Source: Hemerocallis citrina (lineage: Eukaryota > Streptophyta > Magnoliopsida > Asparagales > Asphodelaceae). Taken from it: a stretch of DNA of 64,000 bases. The stretch spans positions 204,717,826 through 204,781,825 of the forward strand of contig CM030366.1 in the NCBI GenBank assembly GCA_017893485.1. Direction: 5' to 3'. Of this stretch, positions 1-10,259 are shown one piece after another (position 1 is the first letter of the stretch; each line of letters opens with the position of its first letter). Under the pieces are notes generated by a model. The model saw nothing but the letters and a program-made list of their open reading frames with translations, made no database searches and had not been told where the DNA came from. The position numbers and the translations under genes were made by a program.

Positions 1-71
1 CCTTTTGGAGTGATGCTATCATATCCAGGCACAGCATAGATTAGAACTCGTATAAAAGCTTTGCCTTCTAA

Positions 72-813
72 GAGCATCCACAGTCGTTTTTCTCATTTGC
101 TATAATATGGCAGCTACAGTAATAGCAAATACGATTGTTGGCTGCAGTCGTGGTTTGCTATATTTTTTCTATTTTTTAGAGAGACGGGGTATCATACCCC
201 GTCCGATCGTTTCAAATAAATTAAAAAAAATTAATTACTTAAACTACTCCTAATTAATATACTAAAACTACTCCTAATTAATATACTACACAGCATAAAC
301 CTAATTAATATACTAAAACTACTCCTAATTAATATACTACACAGCATTAAATGTCTCCTTCATATCCGGACGGGGTATCCCGGACGGGGTATGTGTCCCC
401 GTCCCACCTTTTTTTTTTTTTTTTTTTTCCTATCGCTCAATCCTGAGCGTTTGTTTTATTAAAAAAAATAAAAAATAAAAAATAAAAACAAAGGGAGAGA
501 CGGGGTTTGATACCCCGTCCGGGGTATCATTCCCCGTCTGACCTTTTAAAAAAAAAAAAAAATTAAGAAAATAGGAGAGACGGTATATGATCGTCCGTCT
601 GATATGATTAAAAAAATATTATATAGAAGAGACGGGGTATCATACCCCGTCCTTTATAATTTGAGAATGCTCAGATCGTTTCTCATATTTGAGAAATGGA
701 AATAGTAAGTTTGCCATAATATGGACATTTGAGAAACGACTGCAGCGTCTCTTTTGACTTCGTTTGCTATAATTTGGAAATATGGGAATTTTAGAAAACG
801 ACTGTGGATGCTC
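72..813. mobile_element. PIF/Harbinger-type MITE carrying internal palindromes
   Basis: A 742 bp non-coding element bounded by terminal inverted repeats that start GAGCATCCACAGTCGTTTT and are mirrored at 795-813. It is flanked by a 3 bp target duplication TAA (69-71 and 814-816). A 3 bp TWA-type duplication and a GAGCATC-like terminus are typical of plant PIF/Harbinger MITEs. The interior holds about five copies of a palindrome with arms GACGGGGTAT and ATACCCCGTC (near 181, 366, 496, 584 and 629), separated by AT-rich DNA and poly-A/T runs. No transposase coding is present, so it would have to be mobilised in trans. Confidence 0.8.
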
Positions 814-816
814 TAA

Positions 817-1336
817 GAATTTAAAAGCTTCAGGGTCATGGAATTCCATCTCCAACTCTCTTAAATTAAACTTCTATGAGGAAACTGTCAACGGAGAATC
901 GGTAATGGACACAGGTTAGAGTAAACTTTTGGACTGACCCGTGGCTTCTCAACCTACATTGTAGCTTGCTTGCCTACTGAGATTGACATATTTCAAATTA
1001 ACGACAAAAAGTCATCACTCATGTTGGTCATTGATACAATTCTCTTCCATGGTAGATGCATTCCAAGGATTTACAGCTCGTAGTGTCATCTATATTTTTA
1101 GTACTCACTCTGTCAAAATGTATGTTGTTTTAACCTTTCTGTTTTGGGTTATTTCCATATAACTTATTGTCAAATACATTAATTTTATGTTGCTATTTCC
1201 ATATAAGTCACTCACAAAATGGAGGAAAATTTGCTTTTGTTACTTTCAATCAATTTTACTCGGGTTAAGTCGTTAACCTTTAGTTTGAAAAAATGAGTTT
1301 CACTTTTTGAGTAAGTCATATGAAAATAACAATTTG
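817..1336. other. Intergenic DNA, no gene seen
   Basis: AT-rich sequence between two MITEs. No open frame with recognisable protein similarity, no exon-like pattern and no terminal repeats were found. Confidence 0.5.
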
Positions 1337-1339
1337 TGA

Positions 1340-1825
1340 GAGCATTTGTAATCGTTGTTTATCAAATTTGGCAAAATGGCATTTGGCAAATGACAATTTG
1401 GAGATGGAGCTATAGTTGCTAATTGTCATAATTTGGCATTTCAAACAGAAAAAGGGATGGACCCGTCACACCAATGTTTATTAAATAAATAATTAAATCT
1501 TAATGAAATCTTAATAAAATCAAATTTTGAACGGATGGAACTTCTTCTTCCGTTTGTTTAAGAAAAAATTAAAATTGATCGAACGAAAGAACTTCTTCCA
1601 TTCTATCAAATTATTAAAAAAAAAAAAATAACTAAATTGATCGGGCGATCAAATAAAAAAATACCAGTTGAAAGATCATCTTCCATCTTCTATAATTTAA
1701 CAATCGCCATTTGTGCTGCCAAATTTAGCAGCGCACTATTCGCAAACAAGTGCAGGGTTTTTTTTGGGTGTCAAATTAGGCAAAAAATGGCAAAATGGCA
1801 AAATGCCAAACGACTGGAAATGCTC
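1340..1825. mobile_element. PIF/Harbinger-type MITE
   Basis: A 486 bp non-coding element with imperfect terminal inverted repeats (left GAGCATTTGTAATCGTT, right end the complement of GAGCATTTCCAGTCGTTT). It is flanked by a TGA triplet on both sides (1337-1339 and 1826-1828). The ends resemble those of the MITE at 72-813 but the interior does not. A small open frame at 1637-1828 has no recognisable product and runs into the right terminus, so it is not called a gene. Confidence 0.7.
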
Positions 1826-2023
1826 TGAGTGAGTTATTTGAGATTAAAACATTTGTGAGTAAGTTATATGGAAATAATCCTTTTTTAATCTCAAAATGTT
1901 TGTCACTTTAGCAAAATGCCAAACGACTGGAGATGCTCTGAGGGAGTTATTTGAGATTAAAACATTTGTGAGTAAGTTATATGGAAATAACCCTTTTTTA
2001 TCTCAAAATGTTTGTCGCTTTAG
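1799..2023. repeat. Direct tandem duplication of about 113 bp
   Basis: The block starting CAAAATGCCAAACGACTGG at 1799 recurs at 1912 with a few substitutions and continues to about 2023. The first copy includes the right end of the upstream MITE, so the duplication happened after that insertion and left a second, isolated MITE end. Confidence 0.8.
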
Positions 2024-2271
2024 GTCCCCAAGAAGGTTTTAAACTTTGCAAGGGTTCATAAATGGGGGTTTTTTTTTTTTTGACGTATCCATGAAACAAC
2101 TAGATGGAGGTGAATATGTTGGATTGGGATAGTGAATATCTCTACACTTATCTCTAATAGAAGTTAACTGAACTTATCTCAATTGAGGTTAAGCTAATTA
2201 GCAGAAGTACAAATGGTTCTCTCTTACCATGCAAAAACTGTAAATGACCCTTCCCTGTCTTGTTACTGATG
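2024..2271. other. Intergenic DNA, nothing recognised
   Basis: AT-rich spacer with a poly-T run near 2067. No gene or element boundary was seen. Confidence 0.4.
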
Positions 2272-2358
2272 ATACAGTAACAACTAATTCATGTAATAAT
2301 ATATGTTTGTTAAGGAGGTCAATAGAAATAGAAAGCTACAGGTTGAAAATTACAATCT

Positions 2359-2615
2359 TGTTATAAATAAATTAAGTGTGAATTGTCTATTGAACTTCCC
2401 CCCACTCTTTCCACATTCTCCACCACCACATTGCATTCATTCATATTTATTCATATGTAATAATTATGTAATTGTCTCTTTGTATTCTTTGTAAGCCTAT
2501 AAATAGGCCATTGGGTGAATCATTTGTAAGTGAGATGAAAATATTATGAATGAGAATAATCTTCTTTCCTCTTGTCTCTATTTCTTTTGTTTATTGTTTC
2601 TATTATTTTGTAAGA
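2359..2615 (+). repeat. 5' LTR of copia element 1
   Basis: 257 bp, matching 7154-7411 almost base for base. It includes a TATA-like CCTATAAATAGG near 2497-2508 that probably drives element transcription. The LTR is followed by a GTTATCAGCACGAG stretch that may be the primer-binding region; it differs from the common TGGTATCAGAGC. Confidence 0.85.
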
Positions 2616-4298
2616 CGTTATCAGCACGAGACTCTACCTTTCGAGTCTCAAGTTCATCCGAAGAAAAAAAAAATGTTTGGTCTTATATATGTAAGTATGT
2701 TAATCTCGAGTTCATCTTATTATTATTTTTTTTTTTACTTTTGATCATTTCCTTAAGATCAATATAACTTAGTATGCTCTACACTCGTCATTTTTTATGG
2801 ATCTTGTGTATCAGAAAAGTTATATTTTGATCTCGTTTTTTTTATTTCTAATTATGCATATAATTTTATTATGTTCTTATTTTTCAAAGCTCTTGATAAT
2901 AACCGACAAGAATTACTTGTCATGAGTTTTGGATGTTGAAATTCATTTGAATACCGAAAGTCTTAAAGAGACAATTGATGGATTCAAAGAATCATCGAAA
3001 TGAGATCATACGAAAGATATAACGAAAACTATAATTTTCTTTTATCACAATCTCCCTGAATGAGTGAAAGATGATTGTATCAAAATCAATGATCCTGAAG
3101 ATCTCTTGAAATTTAAATAAAATATTGTTCATCTAGCAAAAGAATTATGTGAGAATTTGATATATCAAAATTAAAGATCCCGAAGATCTCTCGAAATGAA
3201 GAAAATATTGTTTGTATAATAACAATACAATGAGTATGAATTAATGACGATCCTGTAGATCTAAATATGTATAACTATGGCTAACTATGAATGTATGAAA
3301 AAATGACGATTTCATCTTATATATTGGACATGCTCCATTTCCCGAAGAGAATGTGATGCTATATAATTGTTCTAGTAATTTTAGCCATGAGGGTACCCAT
3401 CATCGTGACCATAGATGTGGAATTGGATAATGAAAAGAAAATAAAATGTATAAACAATCCATCACTGGCGTATGATGCAAGACCATCGGTCGCGTACATG
3501 TAGTACGGTAATGTATTTTGTTAATCTATATCAAGAATTATTAAAGAATAAAGGAAAGAATTAACTGATGGTCATAACCTCAATAATATGATACACTTAA
3601 AGGTGGCAAATTTCTCTGTCCATTCTGAAGATGGAAGTGATAATCACTAGAAGTGATAAATATACTATCCTGAAGATAAAAATCATGATCACCAGAAGTG
3701 ATCAAAATGATTTATCATTTTAAATTACTTTATTTATAAGTTTTGTTTTTATTTTTCATGTCTATTATGAGTTATGATAATATTCTGTTTATTTAAGTTC
3801 AATATTATCATATATGCTTGATATATTGCTTTACAAGTTTGTTTATTTATTTATTTATTTATTTATTTATGTATACATTCAAGATTCAAGTTGGAACAAA
3901 TATCATGAAGACATTATTACCACACACACTCTATAATAGCACTGTTAAGGTAGGAGCTACGATAAAAACTTTTTAGCTAGATGTGTGAAGTCGGAATGTC
4001 TATTTAAGGCATCAATAATGGAATTAGAACCAAAATAGCCATAAGTAACATTGTAACAGTGTTAGTTTCAGGAATGATATGAATACACAAACTGTCATAT
4101 GCATACTACTGATTTTGACAGTATAAATGAGAAGAAAAAAAAATACTTATTGATTAGAAAACTAGAGAATACAAGGTCTCCTTATATACGAATGAGTGGA
4201 AAGTAAAATAATGGGACTAAAAGTCAACCACTATTATAGGCTTATAGCACTTCTTTGACACATACCACGTATGTAAGTATATCTAGATATCCCTGTTT

Positions 4299-6095
4299 AT
4301 GTTGAAACTATTTACAATATTCGAGATTATGAATATGTATCAATCTAAGATCCAAGTTGGGGATATATGTCTTGTAGACAGTGCTACTACACACACCATT
4401 CTTAAAGATAAGAAATATTTTTCTAATATGAGAAATGATCAAGCACATGTCAATACTATATCAGGTTATGCAAAGATAATTGAAGGCTCCGGAAGAGCAA
4501 ATTTTATAATGCCAGAAGGCACAAAATTCATAATTAAAAATGTATTATTTTTGCCTAAGTCTCAAAGAAACTTATTAAGTTTTAAAGATATTCGTCTAAA
4601 TGAATATCATATTGAGACTATGAATGAAAGAGGTATTGAATATCTTTGTATTACCTCAACTATGATGGGCAAAAAGTGTGTGTTAGAAAAATTACCAGCT
4701 TTCTCATCTGGATTGTATTATACAACTATAAGAATTGTTGAATCATATAATATAGTAAATATGAAGTTTATTGATACTGTAAACCAGAAGTTTACAGATA
4801 TATTTAAGGTTTGGCATGATCATTTATAAAACGGATCCAATGGATTGCTAGACCAATGCTTATGAAATTAAATCTCCCCGTTTGGGCCTGGGGACATGCT
4901 GTTTTACATGCAGCACAACTTATACGCATCCGGCCAACCAGTTATAATGATAATTCTCCCTTACAATTGGTTCATGGTCAGGAACCAAATATTTTCCATT
5001 TACGAATTTTCGAATGTGCGGTATATGTCCCAATTAATCCACCACAACACACAAAAATGGGACCTCAAAGGAGGACGGGAATATATGTTGGGTATGAATC
5101 TCCATCTATAATCAAGTATATTGAAGAGATTTGTTTACTGCAAGGTTTGCAGATTGTCACTTTGATGAATCACTATTCCCAACATTAGGGGGAGATAATG
5201 AACAGTTGGAAAAAGAGATTTCATGGAATGAATTGTCATTAAAAAGTTTAGATCCTCGAACAAAAGAAAGTGAATTAGAAGTTCAAAGAATAATTCATTT
5301 GCAAGGTATTGCAAATCAACTGCCAGACGCATTTACTGACCACAAAAGTGTAACAAAATCTCATATTCCAGCTGTAAATGCTCCTGTCAAAATTGATGTC
5401 CCTGAAGGACAACCTATAATTACTAGTGAGACTAAGGCATGCTTGAAGCATGGTAGACCACTTGGTTCCAAAGATAAACATCCTCGAAAAAGAAAAGGAG
5501 CAAATAACCATGATTGTCAAATCGAGGATGTCTCTCCAGAAGAGACCATTGACATAGTTAATAATGAAGAGAATCAGGTACCTGAAATTAATAAAAATGA
5601 AGAGATCTCGATTAACTATGTCATTACGGAAAGAAGATGGGACCGGAATAATATAATTGTCGACAATATTTTTGTATATAATATAGCGCGCAATATCATA
5701 AATGAAAACGAGGATCATGAACCTACCTCTGTGGAAGAGTGTAGAAATAGAAATGATTGGCCAAAATGGAAAGAGGCAATTAAGTCTGAATTAGACTCGT
5801 TTGAAAAACGAGGAGTTTTTGGACCTGTAGTTCGAACACCAAAAGAGATCAAACCAGTAAGCTATAAATGGGTATTTGTACGAAAAAGAAATGAACGAAA
5901 TGAGATTACTAGATATAAAGCACGGCTTGTCACACAATGTTTTACCCAGATGCCTGGTGTTGATTATGAAGAGACATATTCTCCTGTGGTGGATGCAATA
6001 ACATTTCGATATTTGATATGTCTGGCAGTGCATGAAAGACTTGAAATGTGCCTCATGGATGTGGTCACGGCCTATTTGTATGGTTCGTTAGACCA

Positions 6096-6135
<40 letters not shown>
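4299..6135 (+). pseudogene. Copia pol remnant (protease, integrase C-terminus, start of RT)
   Basis: Three overlapping broken frames. 4299-4829 carries a protease-like CLVDSATTHTIL (the usual DSG/DSA-T triad region) and stops at the start of a GAG-pre-integrase motif (VWHDHL). 4856-5188 resumes in the C-terminal part of integrase (YVGYESPS), so most of the catalytic core is deleted between them. 5131-6135 reads the linker and the start of RVT_2 (NDWPKWKEAIKSELDS, YKWVFVRKRN, KARLVTQCFTQMPGVDYEET). Translation ends in a run of Ile-Tyr codons made by a TA microsatellite (about 6098-6134). After it the family sequence resumes as MKIPEGFK in another frame. The YVDD catalytic motif is not reached. 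Confidence 0.85.
6098..6134. repeat. (TA)n microsatellite inside RT codons
   Basis: About 18 TA units replace a short ATATAT that copia RT genes often have in the codons for D-I-Y-M. The expansion shifts the frame and truncates the ORF. Confidence 0.85.
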
Positions 6136-6137
<2 letters not shown>

Positions 6138-7153
6138 ATCCCTGAAGGATTTAAAAGTGCCAGAAGCACATAATGATAATTTCTGGGAAAAATTACTCAA
6201 TTAAGTTAAACAAAGCTTTGTATGGATTAAAACAATCGGAACAAATGTGATATAACCATCTTAGTGAGTTTTCGATAAAGGGGACCATAATAATGGTCAT
6301 ATAAGCTCACATATATTTATTAAATATTCAAGGTCAAATTCTGTTGGAACTCCTGAAGAGTTGTAAAAGCCGTGCAATATTTAAAGAAATATCTTAAGAC
6401 GAAAAGACCTTGGATAAGCAAATTTCTTGTTTTGTCATCATTTTTGTTTTCAGATTTTTCAAATTAAAAGTTGGTTTACTAGTAAGATGAAGCCCTCACC
6501 AACTCGAAGTCATTGGACCGAGTATTTATCATATCATTATAAAGCCAGATATCAATCAAGAGATATTGGCTCCATGCGAGGCAAGGCATAGATGTGTTTT
6601 GATCGGTTTAACTTCTTAATATATTTGGAGAACGTGTCATCCTCAATTGATCAAGAAGTACTCACAACGTTATTTGAAGATAATACAGCTTTAAAGCTCA
6701 ATAAAAGGAGGGCTACATCAAAGGCGAACAGCTGAAACATATTTCACCAGAATTCTTCTTCACTCATATTTCAATTAAAAGGGTGAAATCATTGTTAACC
6801 AAATAGAATCAAGCGACAATCCAGAAGATTGCTCGCTATGACCCTATCACCTCAACTTTTGGAAAGGATGGTAGAATTGATCGAGATTCGAGATATGACT
6901 TTTGAAAGTCCTAATAGGATGATCTCGTCAGGGGGAGAGATGATATGCGCTGCACTCTTTTTTCCTTCACCAAGTTTTGTCCCACTGGGTTTTCTTGGTA
7001 AGGTTTTTAACGAGGTAGCATCTTCATTTCATATCATTGTTAAAGATTATGTACTCTTTTTCCTTCACTAGGATTTTTCCCATTTGGGTTTTACCTAGTA
7101 AGGTTTTAACGAGGCATATTCTTATTTACATTCAATAGACATTCAAGGGGGAG

Positions 7154-7411
7154 TGTTATAAATAAATTAAGTGTGAATTGTCTATTGAACTTCCCCCCCA
7201 CTCTTTCCACATTCTCCACCACCACATTGCATTCATTCATATTTATTCATATGTAATAATTATGTAATTGTCTCTTTGTATTCTTTGTAAGCCTATAAAT
7301 AGGCCATTGGGTGAATCATTTGTAAGTGAGATGAAAATATTATGAATGAGAATAATCTTCTTTCCTCTTGTATCTATTTCTTTTGTTTATTGTTTTTATT
7401 ATTTTATAAGA
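7154..7411 (+). repeat. 3' LTR of copia element 1
   Basis: 258 bp copy of the 5' LTR with only a few differences, which suggests a fairly recent insertion even though the interior is badly decayed. It directly follows the GGGGGAG polypurine tract. Confidence 0.85.
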
Positions 7412-7416
7412 AATCT

Positions 7417-7814
7417 CTGATTAATTAATTCCTTTTATGGTATCAGAGCCATAAAAGAGAAATTCATCCTTGATTTTTTACTAGCTACCAGTTTCACCCT
7501 TGAGTGACAACTCATATTTCATCAAACAAATTGTAAAAAAGGGCATTTGTGAAACATTCTATAAGTACCTCATTCTATACAGTAACAACTAATTCATGTA
7601 ATAATATATGTTTGGTAAGGAGGTCAATAGAAATAGAAAGCTACAGGTTGAAAATTACAATCTCTGATTAATTAATTCCTTTTATGGTATGAGAGCCATA
7701 AAAGAGAAATTCGTCCTTCATTTTTTATCGTCCTTGAGTAACAACCCATATTTCATCAAACAAATTGTAAAAAAGGGCATTCGTGAAACATTCTATAAGT
7801 ACCTCATTAAATAG
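7417..7814. repeat. Tandem duplication of the copia-1 target site
   Basis: About 235-250 bp of sequence flanking element 1 (2272-2358 joined to 7417-7576) is repeated at 7577-7808 with few differences. Both copies contain CTGATTAATTAATTCC followed by TGGTATCAGAGCC (7438-7450, mutated to TGGTATGAGAGCC in the second). That string is an initiator tRNA-Met primer-binding site, so the duplicated DNA is probably itself an LTR-element relic. Copia 1 inserted into the first copy. Confidence 0.75.
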
Positions 7815-7834
7815 CTGTGATTAACAAGTTCTTA

Positions 7835-9671
7835 GACCATCTCCATCGCTAATCGCTATTCCTCCCAATTAGCCAAAATAGCGACCTAATCCCCAAAAAT
7901 CCTCTCCAACGGCCTCGCCAAATCACTCGCGATCCTGGCGAGCTGATTTTTGCTCGCGATCCGCTCACCAAATCTGGCGATTCGAATCCCGCTCGCCATA
8001 CTCCTTCTGCCGGAATTCAAGGGAGGTATAACGGTAATATTTCTTTCCCGCTTATTTAAATCGACATTGATTTTCTTCTTCATTGGGTTCATCTTGATTG
8101 GGTTCTTCTTCTTCCTCTTCAGGTAAAAATTTGTGTTTTGAATTTTGTTGTTGTTGTTGTTTTGGATATGAATTTACTGCAATATGAATTTACAAGCAAC
8201 TGATTCGAATCGAAGTTAATTAGCTATCAGTGTCCAAATCAATTGAATTAAGAGCTAATCTTTTGTTGGTTGGTTCATTCAACTTGTAGAAACCTATATT
8301 GGAAACTAAGTAAAGACTATATTGGTATTCATCATAAGGAAAAGAGATAAGAAAAAGCTTTTATTGATTCTCAAAACTATTTAACAATGTTATTTTTAAT
8401 AGTTTTTAGTTTATTCATACGACTATTTGTGTTATAAAGCTTTGAAGTTGTTGTTCTTGTTTAAATAATCTATATGAAAATTGTTAGCTGCTTGTGGACA
8501 CATTTGACCTGATCAAACCATTTAAAAGAAGGAATAAAATGTGAACAAGTAGTCAACAGATCATTATCTTATGGCAAAGATTATCAGAAACCATTCAACA
8601 GATCAATATGTTAGACTATCATAGGTTGAATTTTGTTCTATTTTACAAGCTGCATCTGATAATACTGTGATGGAAACAGAATCCCTTGTTTACTTGTTAC
8701 AAACAGTTCTTTTACATGCTGATTAATGGATAGTTTCAATCCAGTAAAGTAATACCATAAATTTGTTTTAAAACAGTAATTGGTACTCAAAGAAATTTAC
8801 TAGTTAGTCATCGTATCATCTCAATGCTACTCGAAAAAATTGGAAAACTTAAGTGCAGCCATTTGGCATTATTTTGGGTGCTAGAAACATTAGTATACTT
8901 CAGTTTGCAAATTCATCAAGACAATTGAATATGATTCCGATAGAAACAACTTTCACCTTTCTCTAGTTACTAGTTAACATTCCAGCTGACAAGGATGGAT
9001 CGATACATCTAATAAACATTCCAAACTTTCAATATTAATGTTACGTAAGTATGTCTGTCCTACACACAGACTGATGTAATCTTACTTTCGTTAATGTGTC
9101 AATAATAATGCATAACATGATAGTCAAAGATGAGAGAGAAGATAATAATAAGGATTTTAACTATGATGCAGTTGAGGAAAGTCTGTCCATAGAAGTATCA
9201 CATGATTATACGCCTGAACTGCTTATATTTATTCAAACTCATCATCGCATCAGAGATAAATGGATGCATTCCCAACTCCAGTTGGATCTTGTAGAACACT
9301 TGTGGCAGCGACACGGACAATAAACACTGGTATTTTTGTTTCTTCCCAAAGTTGTGAATGGAATGAAATTAATAGAGTGAATAAAATTAGTAGATTGAGT
9401 TCATAGTATTGCAATATCATATAATTGTTTAGTGCTATTTGGAAACTAATATTTCATTTGATTCCAAAATTTTTGAGGAATGGATATGTTGTCATTTTAA
9501 AAAATTATTATTGTAACTATTTATTAGTAAATAAAAATTAAAACATTTATGGTTAGCCAAAATAGATAGCATGGTTGGAGTGTGAGTTTTTTTCGCTAGC
9601 CAAATTATCCATTTGTTATCTATTTTGGCTATTCTAACTAGCCAAAATAGCTAGCGTGGTTGGAGATGCTC
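7835..9671 (+). mobile_element. PIF/Harbinger element with transposase remnant
   Basis: A 1.84 kb element with terminal inverted repeats (left GACCATCTCCATCGC, right end the complement of GAGCATCTCCAACCACGC). It is flanked by TTA on both sides (7832-7834 and 9672-9674), the usual Harbinger target duplication. Subterminal sequence includes several CCAAAATAGC words. The only recognisable coding is the C-terminus of a DDE transposase at 9096-9323; most of the gene is gone, so the copy is defective. Confidence 0.85.
9096..9323 (+). pseudogene. C-terminal fragment of Harbinger transposase
   Basis: The 75-residue frame contains IIMHNMIVKDERED near its start and LVEHLWQRHGQ at its end. Both are hallmark C-terminal motifs of the plant PIF/Harbinger DDE transposase (DDE_Tnp_4 family). 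Full-length proteins are about 350-450 aa; the catalytic part upstream is absent or unreadable. The start codon is only the first ATG in the surviving frame. Position inside a TIR element with TTA duplications supports the call. Confidence 0.85.
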
Positions 9672-9674
9672 TTA

Positions 9675-10054
9675 GAGTTTGTTAATAACTGTAGAAACCT
9701 AGAACAATATACATTTTGGGATGGAGGAAGTGAATAACTTTCTTTGTTGCACTTTTAAGATGTGATCTATTTAATCATGGTCAGGAAAGAGATGCCAAGT
9801 TTCAGAATCGCGTCACGATATATGCAGGGAAATTGTGCTGAACGCATGGAGTTTCATGACCCTGGACACTTTTTTTTTTCATAAACGGTGGGTTCTAAGA
9901 CTCTCTGCGCTTCATTAAAAAGATTTTAATGAAACAAACAACCAAAGTAAGGGGAATGATTTTCATGAAACCGTATGTGGTCCATGAGCCTCATTCCCCA
10001 TCAAAAGAGAGAACCCATCCCCTACAAGATAGTTCCCGCCCTTAAAAATAATAA
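9675..10054. other. Spacer, nothing recognised
   Basis: No gene, LTR or TIR found. It marks the undefined left junction of the truncated gypsy element that follows. Confidence 0.4.
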
Positions 10055-10259
10055 TTACAAGTAGTTACAATAAATGTCGTTTTGCCGAAACAACAGCAAC
10101 ATCCAAAAAAGTGACCCAATATAGAACGGCTTGCTCCCTCGAACGGACTGAGCCGATGATGACCCGTGCCTAGCATAAGCTTCAACCTCCGAATCTCCAA
10201 CTCCTTCTCTACGATGACCTCGCGAAGAAAGGACTCTGAAGCTGGTCACCTGGTGGAGG

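Larger units (their letters stand above)
2359..7411 (+). mobile_element. Ty1/copia LTR retrotransposon 1, decayed
   Basis: A 5.05 kb element with two nearly identical LTRs (2359-2615 and 7154-7411) and a 5 bp target duplication AATCT (2354-2358 and 7412-7416). A polypurine tract, CAAGGGGGAG, lies directly before the 3' LTR. The LTRs begin TGTTATAAATAAATT and end TAAGA rather than CA. The 5' half of the interior (about 2.6-4.3 kb), where gag should be, is a patchwork of stops with no usable frame. Protease, the end of integrase and the start of reverse transcriptase can be read between 4.3 and 6.1 kb. RNase H words persist near 6.67-6.83 kb. Coding order (protease, integrase, RT) assigns it to copia. 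It is not autonomous. Confidence 0.9.
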
